Position numbers and translations under genes: made by a program
Notes under the pieces: generated by a model
Told to the model about the DNA's origin: nothing
Databases searched by the model: none
The model's input: only the letters and a program-made list of their open reading frames with translations
Assembly (NCBI RefSeq): GCF_036634175.1
Contig: NZ_JAZIFX010000001.1
Span: 4,960,001-5,024,000, forward strand
DNA: 64,000 bases
DNA from: Streptomyces sp. P9-A2
GTDB lineage: Bacteria > Actinomycetota > Actinomycetes > Streptomycetales > Streptomycetaceae
Reading direction: 5' to 3'
In this document: positions 1-7,731 of the stretch, in pieces
Layout of the letters: each line of letters opens with the position of its first letter
How positions within the stretch are numbered: the stretch's first letter is position 1

Positions 1-2
1 GG

Positions 3-71
3 CCCGACGCCTCGGGGAAGTCCGATGTCATCACCGCGTTGTTGCTCGCAGGGGCTGTGAGTTACGGATGA
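3..71 (+). CDS. possible 3' end of an upstream gene (partial)
   Basis: Reading frame 3 is open from the window edge to a TGA at 69-71 and reads PDASGKSDVITALLLAGAVS followed by YG. The codons have the high GC third positions of real Streptomyces genes. The frame ends by overlapping the 3' end of the minus-strand ATPase remnant, which would make the two genes convergent. Only 22 residues are visible, so no family can be assigned and the reading could be chance. Confidence 0.25.
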   Translation, partial: PDASGKSDVITALLLAGAVSYG

Positions 72-335
72 GCGGAGACGGTGAGTTCGAACCACACCGT
101 CTTGCCGATTCCGCACTCCCTTCTCGCCGCACCCCAGTCGTCCGACAGCTTCGCCACCAGTTCCAGGCCCCGGCCGGATTCGTCGTCCAGGGCTGCCCTT
201 GTCGGTGTCGGCAGTGTGCTGTTCGCGTCGGTCACCGTGATGCGGAGGCGGTTGTCCGTGAGTTCGCAGCGGGCCCGGATCTCACGGCCGACCGGAGCCT
301 TCGCGTGACGGTAGGCGTTGGTCATCAGTTCACCT
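62..335 (-). pseudogene. 5'-truncated RsbW-like ATP-binding protein (HATPase_c remnant)
   Basis: The C-terminal two thirds of a Streptomyces anti-sigma-factor-type ATPase (HATPase_c, SpoIIAB/RsbW-like) is recognisable. It has the N-box (ELMTNAYRH), a G1-like VTDANS and a G2-like DDESGRGLELV, and ends KTVWFELTV near the TAA at 62-64. Upstream of the N-box (about position 333) the frame stays open, but the residues are only the antisense of the DUF397 gene, so roughly 45-50 N-terminal residues are missing. An ATG at 323-325 inside the N-box could start translation but would not give a complete Bergerat fold. Intact relatives are usually about 130-150 aa and often sit divergent to an XRE/DUF397 pair. 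I infer that a deletion joined the two genes. Confidence 0.7.
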
Positions 336-505
336 GGTACAAGTCCAGTTATAGCGACAGTCAGGGAGGTGCCTGCGTCGAAGTCGCCCCCTGCCCCCAC
401 ACCGTCCACGTCCGGGACTCGAAGCTCGGGTCCCGGAGTCCTCGGTTCGCCGTCGCAGGAGGTGCCTGGACCGTGTTCGTCGCGTATGCCCGTACCGAAG
501 CTTGA
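305..505 (+). pseudogene. DUF397 domain protein lacking its native start
   Basis: The frame encodes a nearly complete DUF397 domain: FTWYKSSYSD, then GGACVEVA, VHVRDSK and a terminal GGAWTVFVAYA. DUF397 proteins are about 60-70 aa and normally follow an XRE-type regulator. Here no regulator precedes it, and the sequence upstream of HQFTW is the antisense of the ATPase N-box, so the native start is lost at about 323-333. A GTG at 305 with GGAG about eight bases upstream could by chance give a 66-residue product, so the protein may still be made. It is convergent with nothing and lies head-on to the ATPase remnant. Confidence 0.6.
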
Positions 506-732
506 GCTTCGAGGGGCGAGCCTCGGGATCCGAGCAGCGGCGGCACCCGGAGGAACGTCGTACGGGAGGCTCCGTCGGTCACTCTGCCTCGCGCCGCCGC
601 CCTCGTCCGCGAAGCCGTCCTCGCTGCCCGCGACCGTCGGCAACCGGCCACATCCTGTCCGGAGCCGGTGCCGCACCCGTAAGGAACCGGCCTTCGAGCT
701 GCCTGAAAGTGGCTCCCGGTCCCAGACCGCCC

Positions 733-1794
733 TCAGGCCACCCGGGCGGCTCCCGCGAAGGGCATTTCGGTGAGCGGGGCGATGCGGACCGAGGAGCCGG
801 AGTTCGGGGCGTGGATCATCTGCCCGTTGCCGATGTAGAGGCCGACGTGGGTGATGCCGGAGTAGAAGAAGACCAGGTCGCCGGGGCGGAGTTCGGACCG
901 TTCGACGCGGCGGCCGGCGTTGATCTGGGCGTAGGTCGTGCGGGGCAGGGACACGCCCGCCGAGCGGTACGCGGCCTGGACGAGGCCCGAGCAGTCGAAG
1001 GTGTTCGGGCCGGTGGCGCCCCAGACGTAGGGGCTGCCGAGCTTCTGGTAGGCGTAGGAGACGGCGTCGGCGGATCGAGGGCCGGGTGCCTGGGCGGTGA
1101 CGGAACCGGGCGCGGAACCGGGCGCGGAGGTGGGGGTGGCGGGGCCGGTGCGGTCCGTTCCGCCGTCGGTGAGTTCCGTGCGCTGCTCGGGTGTCAGCCG
1201 GGACAGCAGACGGCGTGCGGCGTCCAGCTTGCCGGTGACTGTCTTCTTGTGCCGTTTCAGCTCTGCCTGGCGGGAGGACAGTGAGGTGAGTTCGAGGCGG
1301 GCGGCACCGCGTAGTTGCTCGATCTCGCGGAGTTGCCCGCGTACGCGTCCCACCGCCGCGTTCTGGCGGCTGCCCGCCCGTTCGGCGAACGCGGCGCCGT
1401 CCAGGTAGCCGTCGGGGTCGTCGGAGAGGACGAGCTGCAGGGCGGGGTCGAGGCCGCCACTGCGGTACTGGGCCGCCGCGACCGTTCCCAGCGCCGTCCG
1501 TGCGGAGTTGAGCCGGTCCTCCTCGCGGGCGGCCTCGTCCTGCAGGTCGTGCAGCCGCTGCCGGGCCGACTCCGCCTTCTCCTTCGCACCGTTGTACTTC
1601 TCGGTGGCGGCCTCCGCCTCCTGGAACAGCTTGTCGGCCTCGGCCTTGACCTGTCCCGGTGCCGGCTGGGGCTCGGCGTGCCCCGTCCCGTCGAATCCGG
1701 TCGCGGTGGCCGCGCCGGCCAGGGCGAGAGTGACGGCCCTGCGGGTCCTGCCGCCGCCCAGCAGGAACTGTCTGGGCTTGCGGTGTGCTGCCAC
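733..1794 (-). CDS. secreted NlpC/P60 (C40) peptidoglycan hydrolase
   Basis: A 353-aa cell-wall endopeptidase. I chose the GTG at 1792-1794 because GGAG lies six bases upstream and the product then starts VAAHRKPRQF, matching the start of the paralogue at 6030-7253; an upstream ATG at 1837-1839 is open but unlikely. A hydrophobic export segment (LALAGAATAT) is followed by a coiled-coil region of about 170 residues rich in Glu/Arg/Ala, a Thr/Pro/Gly linker, and a C-terminal NlpC/P60 domain. The catalytic Cys is in TFDCSGLVQ and the His in THVGLYIGNG. The family cleaves stem-peptide bonds outside the membrane, and the coiled coil probably restrains activity. Unlike the second copy, I see no c-di-AMP riboswitch upstream, so the two should be regulated differently. 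Confidence 0.93.
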   Translation of the reverse strand: MAAHRKPRQFLLGGGRTRRAVTLALAGAATATGFDGTGHAEPQPAPGQVKAEADKLFQEAEAATEKYNGAKEKAESARQRLHDLQDEAAREEDRLNSARTALGTVAAAQYRSGGLDPALQLVLSDDPDGYLDGAAFAERAGSRQNAAVGRVRGQLREIEQLRGAARLELTSLSSRQAELKRHKKTVTGKLDAARRLLSRLTPEQRTELTDGGTDRTGPATPTSAPGSAPGSVTAQAPGPRSADAVSYAYQKLGSPYVWGATGPNTFDCSGLVQAAYRSAGVSLPRTTYAQINAGRRVERSELRPGDLVFFYSGITHVGLYIGNGQMIHAPNSGSSVRIAPLTEMPFAGAARVA

Positions 1795-2181
1795 GTGGAC
1801 TCCACGTCCTTTCCCGACGACCGCCCGGTCCGTGTGCACGGCCGGCCGGAGGCTCGGCCGCCGCGCCTTCCGGGCGATGGTGTCCGGCTGCCGCCCCTGG
1901 TCCGGGCAGCGGTGGGGAGCCGGTCACCTGGTGGAGGACGCTATTCCGGGTCCGGACGACCCGGTGACGGGTTGATCGGAAATGACAGGAGCGGATCGTT
2001 GAGTGAATGCGGGAGACCGAAGGCGCAGGGCACGGCCGTCGCCTTCCGTCAGCGCGATGATCAAAGCGCTGAATGAGGGGCGGGGCGGTGGGCCTGGGTG
2101 CTATGCGGCGCGCCGGGCCATGAGGCCGACGGGGCAGGGTGGTGTCGGCTGGGGGACGGGGGCCTCGTTAGGCTCCGGCTC
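1795..2181. other. divergent intergenic region, no feature recognised
   Basis: This 387-bp region separates the NlpC/P60 gene (minus) from the small membrane protein (plus) and should hold both promoters. I looked for a ydaO/c-di-AMP riboswitch on the minus strand and did not find the GGGTGAAT or CCCTTCC signatures. The open frames across it have poor codon bias. Confidence 0.5.
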
Positions 2182-2535
2182 ATGGACGTACTCATCCACC
2201 TCTTCGTCGGCCTGCACATCATCGGCATCGCGTCGCTCCTCGGTGGCTTCCTCACCCAGATGAAGGCGATGGGGCAGGGCACCGCACGCTTCGTCCCCGC
2301 GATGCTGCACGGTGCGCTGACGATGCTGGTCACCGGTGTGGTCCTGGTCGGGCTGAACCAGGCGCAGGACTATTCCGTCGACAACATCAAGATCGGTGTC
2401 AAGCTGGCCCTGCTGATCGTGATCCTCGGCCTGGTCTACGTGAAGCGGGACGACGAGAAGGTGGACAAGGGCCTGTTCGGCCTCGTCGGCCTGTTGACCA
2501 CGGCGAACATCTTCATCGCCGTGCTGTGGACCTGA
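2182..2535 (+). CDS. small four-helix membrane protein
   Basis: A 117-aa integral membrane protein beginning MDVLIHLFVGLHIIG. Four hydrophobic stretches cover most of the length, the third ending in a charged VKRDDEKVDKG loop. An open frame continues upstream to 2098 but that part is Arg/Gly-rich and not membrane-like, so the ATG at 2182 is preferred, although its ribosome site is weak. Its 3' end overlaps the 3' end of the convergent transporter gene by 23 bases. Genus-conserved proteins of this type have no established function; a simple membrane scaffold or transporter subunit is possible. Confidence 0.85.
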   Translation: MDVLIHLFVGLHIIGIASLLGGFLTQMKAMGQGTARFVPAMLHGALTMLVTGVVLVGLNQAQDYSVDNIKIGVKLALLIVILGLVYVKRDDEKVDKGLFGLVGLLTTANIFIAVLWT

Positions 2536-3529
2536 CGGGTTCCCGCACGGGTCCGGACGTGATCGCGGCTCGCGCCGAGGCCACCGCCCCGACGGCGACC
2601 ACCAGCCAGACGGCCACCGCGACCCACAACAGCACACGCCCCAGGCCCTCGAGCCACGGGACGCCGACGGCGGTGGACGCGCCCAGCGTCGCCGCCGCCG
2701 TCATGCCCAGGGGGAACACGGTCGCCCAGCGCCGCGTGTCGTACCGCGGCCGCGGCCGGACGGCCTCACCGACCAGCAGTACGCCGTACCAGGCCAGGTC
2801 GAGCACCAGCAGGTCGACGGTCATCACGCGCAGGACACCGAGGTCGTCGTCGTTCCACAGATGCAGCCGGGCGCTGTCGGCGACGAGCAGCTCCGCCCCG
2901 GCGAGCGCCGAGATGGCAATCGCACCGCCCGCGACCCAGTGGTCCCCGGCCCCCTCGGTCACCTGCCGCAGGTCGAAGCGGAACAGGGCGATGGCGTAGA
3001 GCACCAGCCCGGACCAGAACAGCACCAGCGCCACCCGCGCGAGCCAGGTCGCCGACTCGGCCGCGGCGAGCGTCGCGGCCAGGACGGCGAGCCCCTGCGT
3101 GGCCACACAGCACAGGAACACCGATCCGGGCATGCGAGGCTGCCGGCGTCGTACGACCAGTACGAGCAGCGCAGGCCAGAGCACCGCGGCCGGCGCGAGC
3201 AGCGCCCCGGCGAGCGCGTCGTGGCCCAGCGCGGACACCTGTGCGCCGAGCACGGTCGTCGCGGCGACCGCGGTGAGCGTGGTGAGCGCACCGGGTGTCT
3301 CCGCCTCCGGGATCCATCGCTCGCGTTCCCGCAGCAGCCGTAGGACGAACTCCGCCGCCAGCCCCAGCCAGGCGGCGCAGGCGAGCACGAGGAAGATCCG
3401 CGAGAGGATCTCCCGCCCCGCCAGATGCAGGGCCGTCGACACGATGCCGGTCGCCATCACGGCGGCACCGGCCGCCGGGGAACGCTGCGCCCACCAGGCG
3501 CGGAAGGGGTAGGCGGGAGGGGTGGGCAT
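2513..3529 (-). CDS. TDT/SLAC1-like (TehA-type) membrane transporter
   Basis: A membrane protein of about 338 aa with about ten hydrophobic segments. It opens with WWAQRSPAAGAAVMATGIVS, which resembles the first helix of the tellurite-resistance/dicarboxylate transporter (TDT) family; these proteins are anion channels or exporters. Family membership rests on this N-terminal motif, length and topology. The start at 3527-3529 (MPTPPAYPF) excludes an Arg-rich extension that would begin at 3598; neither site has a strong Shine-Dalgarno sequence. The gene converges on and overlaps the small membrane protein gene by 23 bases. Substrate cannot be told from sequence. Confidence 0.75.
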   Translation of the reverse strand: MPTPPAYPFRAWWAQRSPAAGAAVMATGIVSTALHLAGREILSRIFLVLACAAWLGLAAEFVLRLLRERERWIPEAETPGALTTLTAVAATTVLGAQVSALGHDALAGALLAPAAVLWPALLVLVVRRRQPRMPGSVFLCCVATQGLAVLAATLAAAESATWLARVALVLFWSGLVLYAIALFRFDLRQVTEGAGDHWVAGGAIAISALAGAELLVADSARLHLWNDDDLGVLRVMTVDLLVLDLAWYGVLLVGEAVRPRPRYDTRRWATVFPLGMTAAATLGASTAVGVPWLEGLGRVLLWVAVAVWLVVAVGAVASARAAITSGPVREPVRSTARR

Positions 3530-4045
3530 GGGCCGATGCCAGAAGAGCCTGCCGTGCCGGAAGGGGCGCCGCGCGGTGACCGTCCGGGCACTGAACATAT
3601 GGCGTCAACCGTGCCTTACGGACCGAATTCAGGGCCTTTTCGCCTCCGGTGGCGCGAGAGCCGGACAGGCGAGAGACCGTTGGGCCGGAGACGACCGGCT
3701 TGAACACGGCCTGCTCGGCCCGCAGCAGCGCAGCCTCGGCCGGCGAGTTCGTGCACGGTGAGTGGGGAGATGCCGAGGGAGGGAGATGCCGAGGGAGGGA
3801 GAGACGCCGAGGGTTCCGGCGGGGTGCGGTGTTCGGATCTGCCGTGCTGGGATTCAGGACCTCGAAAGCCTCCTCCTCGCGGGTCCGAGAGGGTTTTTTG
3901 CTCACCTGGTCGACTGTCGGACAGTATTCTTCCATAAGCGTGAGGTCAGGTATGCGTCAGCGCTGCCTGGAAGAGGCTCGCCAATACGCGAGTGCGTGAG
4001 AACCCCGTGTCGAACCAGCTGCCGAGGAAGAGAGTCAAGAGTCAG
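3530..4045. other. 516-bp intergenic region with a 16-bp tandem repeat
   Basis: The region lies between the divergent transporter and DUF4157 genes. It holds about three copies of a 16-bp unit (GGAGATGCCGAGGGAG) at 3766-3813, followed by an AT-richer stretch (3890-3940) that could hold the promoter of the DUF4157 gene. No -35/-10 pair there is convincing. The plus-strand frames across it have no coding signature. Confidence 0.45.
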
Positions 4046-5437
4046 ATGCGCATCAATGAACAGAGCGCTGATCGCAAGCCGCCCGGCCGCGCCCCGGCCA
4101 CACCCCAGACACCCGGTGTCGTCCCTGCGGGCCTTCTCGCTCTCCAGAGCACTGCGGGAAATGCGGCCGTCGTGCAAATGCTCCGCCAGGCCGGCCATAC
4201 CCGGGCCCCGGCGGAGCAGCACCAGCACGGAGCGGGCTGCGGTCATCAGCAACAGCCCGCCGTGCAGCGTTCCGCGGTCCACGATGTCCTGCGCGCCGGG
4301 GGCCGGCCCCTCGACACCACGACCCGTACCGACATGGAAACCCGGCTCGGAGCCGACTTCTCCGATGTCCGTATCCATAACGACAGCGCCGCGAAGGCTT
4401 CAGCCGCCGAAGTCGGCGCCCGCGCCTACACGTCCGGCAGTCACATCGTCATCGGCGAGGGCGGCGCGGACAAGCACACCCTCGCCCACGAATTGACCCA
4501 TGTTGTTCAGCAGCGCGAGGGACCTGTCGCAGGAGTCGACAACGGGGCGGGGTTGCGCGTGTCGGATCCCTCGGACCGATTCGAACGTGAAGCCGAGGCC
4601 ACCGCGCGGCGGGTGATGTCGGGCCCGGCCGTTACCCGACTGGATGTTCAAGGCGCGACGGAGCGTCAGGCACCTGTCGGTGCGCAGGTCGTGCAGCGGG
4701 CGCCCGACGTCCAGGATTTCCTGAAGGACGACCACTGGGCAAAGCGGGCGGCCGGACTTCCGAAGCAAAATCCGCGTCCGACGTCGAAACCGCGCTTGCT
4801 GAAGGAGGTTCTCGCGGAGACCGGGCCCGCGCTCCTGGATAAACTGAGGAAAAAGTATACGAACACGACCGCCAAGCAGCGCGCAGCCATGGGTCAGTTG
4901 GAAATTTTCAGGACCATGGAGATCGATGAATGCGAGGCGATAATGCACTGGTGGAACAGTGATCATCAGCGCAACACGGCCGACTGGATGAAAAAGAACA
5001 GGGATGATCCGGAAGGTATCGCCGCCCGATTCAAGGAAGAAGCCTCCATGGAGGAGCCAATGATTGGCGTCATCCCGGTGAAGAACCATCTTGGTGATGA
5101 GGGGCAGGCCCGCACCTATATCGATGACAGGCGCCCGGGAGAGCAAGCGCTGATGAAGTTCACATTGAAGCCCGGAGTGCATGAAATTCTTTTCGACTCG
5201 GAGCACATGGCGGTTTCGGGAGAAAGTAATAATCGCACCCCCCAGAGCCTCAGAAATATTGCCGGGGCGAAGGGCGGTTCCATGCCCGAGGCTTCTACTG
5301 GTGAGGGCGTACTGGGCGGGCATATCGGACTGAAGCAGGAGAAAAAGGGGGATTTCAGTTTGAGTGTGGGTGACAGTGACGCCTCTCGGCTGCTGTTTCA
5401 GCAGTTCCTCACGAAGGTTGAGATCGTCCCGGCCTGA
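4046..5437 (+). CDS. DUF4157 (eCIS-core domain) protein with unknown C-terminal domain
   Basis: A 463-aa protein; the ATG at 4046 gives MRINEQSADR, and an upstream GTG at 3992 would add 18 residues. Residues about 30-60 contain LLALQSTAGNAAVVQML, a motif common at the N-terminus of DUF4157 proteins. The DUF4157 domain follows: GRPLDTTTRTDMETRLG, FSDVRIHND, ARAYTSGSHIVIG and the zinc-peptidase signature HELTH in LAHELTHVVQQ. About 220 C-terminal residues (from DVQDFLKDD) match no family I recognise; they are Lys/Glu-rich and of lower GC than the neighbours. DUF4157 is the hallmark N-terminal region of proteins loaded into extracellular contractile injection systems, with the effector at the C-terminus. 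No injection-system or immunity gene is visible nearby, so this looks like an orphan cargo gene, possibly acquired. Confidence 0.85.
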   Translation: MRINEQSADRKPPGRAPATPQTPGVVPAGLLALQSTAGNAAVVQMLRQAGHTRAPAEQHQHGAGCGHQQQPAVQRSAVHDVLRAGGRPLDTTTRTDMETRLGADFSDVRIHNDSAAKASAAEVGARAYTSGSHIVIGEGGADKHTLAHELTHVVQQREGPVAGVDNGAGLRVSDPSDRFEREAEATARRVMSGPAVTRLDVQGATERQAPVGAQVVQRAPDVQDFLKDDHWAKRAAGLPKQNPRPTSKPRLLKEVLAETGPALLDKLRKKYTNTTAKQRAAMGQLEIFRTMEIDECEAIMHWWNSDHQRNTADWMKKNRDDPEGIAARFKEEASMEEPMIGVIPVKNHLGDEGQARTYIDDRRPGEQALMKFTLKPGVHEILFDSEHMAVSGESNNRTPQSLRNIAGAKGGSMPEASTGEGVLGGHIGLKQEKKGDFSLSVGDSDASRLLFQQFLTKVEIVPA

Positions 5438-5486
5438 TGGCCTGATGGCCTGATGGCCTGATGGCCTGATGGCCTGACGGCCTCAC
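5431..5486 (+). repeat. 8-bp tandem repeat at the DUF4157 stop codon
   Basis: Five exact and two degenerate copies of GGCCTGAT run from 5431 to 5486. The gene's own TGA (5435-5437) lies in the first copy, so copy-number change would alter the 3' flank but not the protein. Confidence 0.9.
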
Positions 5487-6029
5487 GGAGGGCGTAGCTG
5501 TGACGTTCCTCCGGTCTGCCGGGTGATGGACAACCGCGCTGGCGCCCGCCGGCGGAATCCGGGCGGGCTTCAGACGGCTTTTTGGGTAATCGGTGGCTCG
5601 CCCGACGTGGTGTATCGCTGGGCCGAGCTGGGCCGCCGCTTCCTGCCCCGCGGAAGTCCCGGACCGGCCGCCCGGCTGCCGCCTCTTCACCGACCAGTAG
5701 GCCTCACGAGGTGTCCGCGAAGACTCCTGCGGCCCGGCGGCAGCGGACCTCGGCAGCTCCGGCCCGGTCATCGGTTCTCGAACCGGGCGGTCTCGCACCG
5801 TCACGCCCGATGTGCGTAACCGGAGGGACGCACAAGGTGATTCCGGCCGAGGTTGTCCAGCGCCCCCGCCATGCCATGCACCCGTGGGGCACCCGTGGGG
5901 CGCACGAATGCCCTGAGCGGCGGCGGCGGGGGGCGCTCGGCGAAGCGGTTCTCGTCGGTCTGTCGCAAGTGGCGAGTCGACGACGGATCGCTGAGAGTCC
6001 GACAGGTCCGAAGTGGTCCCTCGCGGGGA
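5438..6029. other. 592-bp region without a recognisable gene
   Basis: After the 8-bp repeat the region has open frames on both strands (for example 5523-5819 plus and 5409-5804 minus), but their codon bias is poor and the products have no recognisable motif. It lies between two gene 3' ends and should hold terminators, though I found no strong hairpin. It could be the degraded edge of the accessory DUF4157 insertion. Confidence 0.4.
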
Positions 6030-7253
6030 TCAGGCCGGGCGGACCACGCTGTGGATCGACGAGTCGCCGTCGTAGAAGATCGACTCCTCGCGGACGTAGG
6101 TGCCGGGCTTCGGCGCGTGGATCATCATGCCGTTGCCGATGTAGACGCCCACATGAGTGATGTCGTCGTAGAAGAAGACGAGGTCACCGGGCTGGGCCTG
6201 GGACACAGTGACCGTGGTGCCTGCCTCGACCTGGTCGTAGGTGGTGCGGGGGAGGGAGACACCGGCGGCCTTCCACGCGCCCTGGGTCAGGCCCGAGCAG
6301 TCGTAGGAGCCGGGACCGGTGGCGCCCCAGACGTAGGGCTTGCCGATCTGCGCGCGGGCGAAGGCGAGGGCCTTCTCGGCCTTGGTCGCGTACGAGGAGC
6401 CCGTCGAGGCCGGCGGTGCGGTCGACGTGGAACCCGAGGAGCCGGAAGCGCCCGAGGAGCCGGAAGTGCCGGAGGGATCGGAAGTGCCGGAGGGGCCGCT
6501 CTCCGCCTGCTGCTGTTGCCGTGCCTCCTCCTCGACCTCCTGTCGCTCCGCCTGCTGCTGGGCGAGCTCGGCAGCCTTGCGGGCGGCTTCTTCCCGCTTC
6601 TTCTGCTCGGCCGCCGCGAGCCGCGCCTTCTCCTCGGCGGTCAGTTTCGACATCAGCTCACGCGCGGTGCTGAGCTTCTTCTGGACCGTGGCCTTGGCGG
6701 TCTTCAGGTCGTCCTGCGACTCGGTGAGCGTCGTGAGGCTCTCGGTGGCCTCCTTGCGCTTCTCCATCGTCTCGGACTGCTGGGTGACGTAGTCGTCGAC
6801 CGCCGCCTTCTGGCGGCCGGTCATCCGGTCCATCAGCTGGTTCCGGTCGAAGAAGTCCTGCGGGGAGTCCGCGAGCAGGAAGGTCGCCGTGTCGGGGACG
6901 CCGGCACCGGTCCGGTACTGGGCGGCGGCGAAGGAACCCAGCTCCTCCCGTGCCTCGTTGAGCGTCTGGGTGCGCTTGGCCACGTCGTCGAGGAGGGCGT
7001 CGGCGCGCTTGCGCTGCTTCGAGGTCTTCTCCTTGACCGCGTTGTACTTCTCGGTCGCCGACTCCGCCTGGCGGTACAGGTCGTCGACCTTCTTCTCCAC
7101 CTCCTCCAGGCTCGGCCGGTCGTCGTCCGAGGGGGCGGCGTCGGCCGTCTGGGAGAGGAGGGCCACGGAGGTGAGGGCCGCCGTGGCGAGAGCGGGGGTC
7201 CGTATGCCGGTCACGCGCGTACCCGGGGTGCGCGAATTGCGGTGCGACGCCAA
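6030..7253 (-). CDS. secreted NlpC/P60 hydrolase under c-di-AMP riboswitch
   Basis: A 407-aa peptidoglycan endopeptidase, paralogous to the gene at 733-1794. It starts with TTG at 7251-7253 (MASHRNSRTPG) behind GGAAGGAG. A signal-like segment (ALATAALTSVALLSQTADA) precedes a long coiled coil rich in Lys/Glu/Ala/Gln, a Ser/Gly repeat linker (GTSGSSGASGSSGS) and the NlpC/P60 domain. The domain has Cys in SYDCSGLTQ and His in ITHVGVYIGNG. It acts outside the membrane on stem peptides during growth or resuscitation. The leader contains a ydaO-type riboswitch, so expression should respond to cyclic di-AMP. From memory this corresponds to one of the S. coelicolor c-di-AMP-regulated wall hydrolases. 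Confidence 0.95.
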   Translation of the reverse strand: MASHRNSRTPGTRVTGIRTPALATAALTSVALLSQTADAAPSDDDRPSLEEVEKKVDDLYRQAESATEKYNAVKEKTSKQRKRADALLDDVAKRTQTLNEAREELGSFAAAQYRTGAGVPDTATFLLADSPQDFFDRNQLMDRMTGRQKAAVDDYVTQQSETMEKRKEATESLTTLTESQDDLKTAKATVQKKLSTARELMSKLTAEEKARLAAAEQKKREEAARKAAELAQQQAERQEVEEEARQQQQAESGPSGTSDPSGTSGSSGASGSSGSTSTAPPASTGSSYATKAEKALAFARAQIGKPYVWGATGPGSYDCSGLTQGAWKAAGVSLPRTTYDQVEAGTTVTVSQAQPGDLVFFYDDITHVGVYIGNGMMIHAPKPGTYVREESIFYDGDSSIHSVVRPA

Positions 7254-7299
7254 GGGAGGCGACTCCTTCCAACGTTCTGCCGCGGGGGAGCGGCGAGGG

Positions 7300-7500
7300 C
7301 TCCCCCGCCGTCCTGGCTCCAGGGGATTCGGGAGGGGTGCGGGCGGGTAGGCCGGAAGGGCCGTCCTACGGCTGCTCCGGGGAAGGAGCGGGCCGATTCA
7401 CCCCGGGTTCCCGGTGGGTTCCCGGCTCCGGCTGCCGCGGCGGCAGTGACGGACTCGGCGGAAGCCGCTCGCCCGGCGGGGTTCGCCGGTGGGGATCGCA
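7300..7500 (-). promoter_or_regulatory. ydaO/yuaA c-di-AMP riboswitch
   Basis: Read on the minus strand, the leader contains the conserved ydaO blocks in order: CGCCGAGTCCG, paired GGGAACCC elements, GGGGTGAATCGG, then GGACGGCCCTTCCGG and CCCGAATCC. The element ends about 45 bases before the TTG start of the NlpC/P60 gene. In Streptomyces this riboswitch class controls wall hydrolases such as rpfA and usually turns expression off when c-di-AMP is high. Boundaries are approximate because I could not fold it. Confidence 0.75.
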
Positions 7501-7512
7501 CGGCCCGCCCGA

Positions 7513-7542
7513 ACCGTAGCCAACTCATGTGCCTCATGTGAA
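7513..7542 (-). promoter_or_regulatory. promoter of the riboswitch-controlled NlpC/P60 gene
   Basis: On the minus strand TTCACA (7542-7537) and TACGGT (7518-7513) are separated by 18 bases, a good vegetative sigma match placed just upstream of the c-di-AMP riboswitch. Confidence 0.55.
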
Positions 7543-7699
7543 GGTTGATGGGTGATATGCCCGATACGTTTTCGTGACCTTCTTCGTCACGTCACCCAGG
7601 GTGAGCGCGTGATTCTTGAGGGTGGACGCACGTCCGGTCACCGGACGCGGGGCGGTGGCGAGCGCCGGAATACGGGGATGTTCCCGGGGTGGCCGCAGG

Positions 7700-7722
7700 T
7701 TGTCAGTGGGGCGCCCTAGACT
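7700..7722 (+). promoter_or_regulatory. RecA-independent DNA-damage (PafBC-type) promoter of pcrA
   Basis: TTGTCAGTG (7700-7708), eight bases, then TAGACT (7717-7722) exactly fits the mycobacterial RecA-NDp motif tTGTCRgtg-N8-TAnnnT, which is activated by PafBC. The -10 ends nine bases before the ATG at 7732, so a transcript from it would be leaderless or nearly so, leaving the GGAGGG at 7724-7729 mostly outside the mRNA. A second, more distal promoter may supply the basal transcript. Confidence 0.75.
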
Positions 7723-7731
7723 CGGAGGGCG

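Noticed and set aside
62-1927. A 621-residue minus-strand open frame covering the ATPase remnant and the NlpC gene
   Set aside because: Only its last third is protein-like. The rest is the antisense or wrong frame of the NlpC/P60 and DUF397 genes, an effect of high GC content.
1795-2181. Possible second ydaO riboswitch ahead of the first NlpC/P60 gene
   Set aside because: None of the conserved GGGTGAAT, CCCTTCC or CCGAATCC blocks is present on the minus strand.
3898-3930. TTGCTC...TATTCT as a promoter for the DUF4157 gene
   Set aside because: The spacing is 21 bases and alternative -10 choices match poorly, so it is not listed as a feature.
5523-5819. A 98-residue plus-strand open frame after the DUF4157 gene, considered as an immunity gene
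   Set aside because: Codon bias is poor, there is no Shine-Dalgarno and the product is Arg/Pro-rich without motifs.
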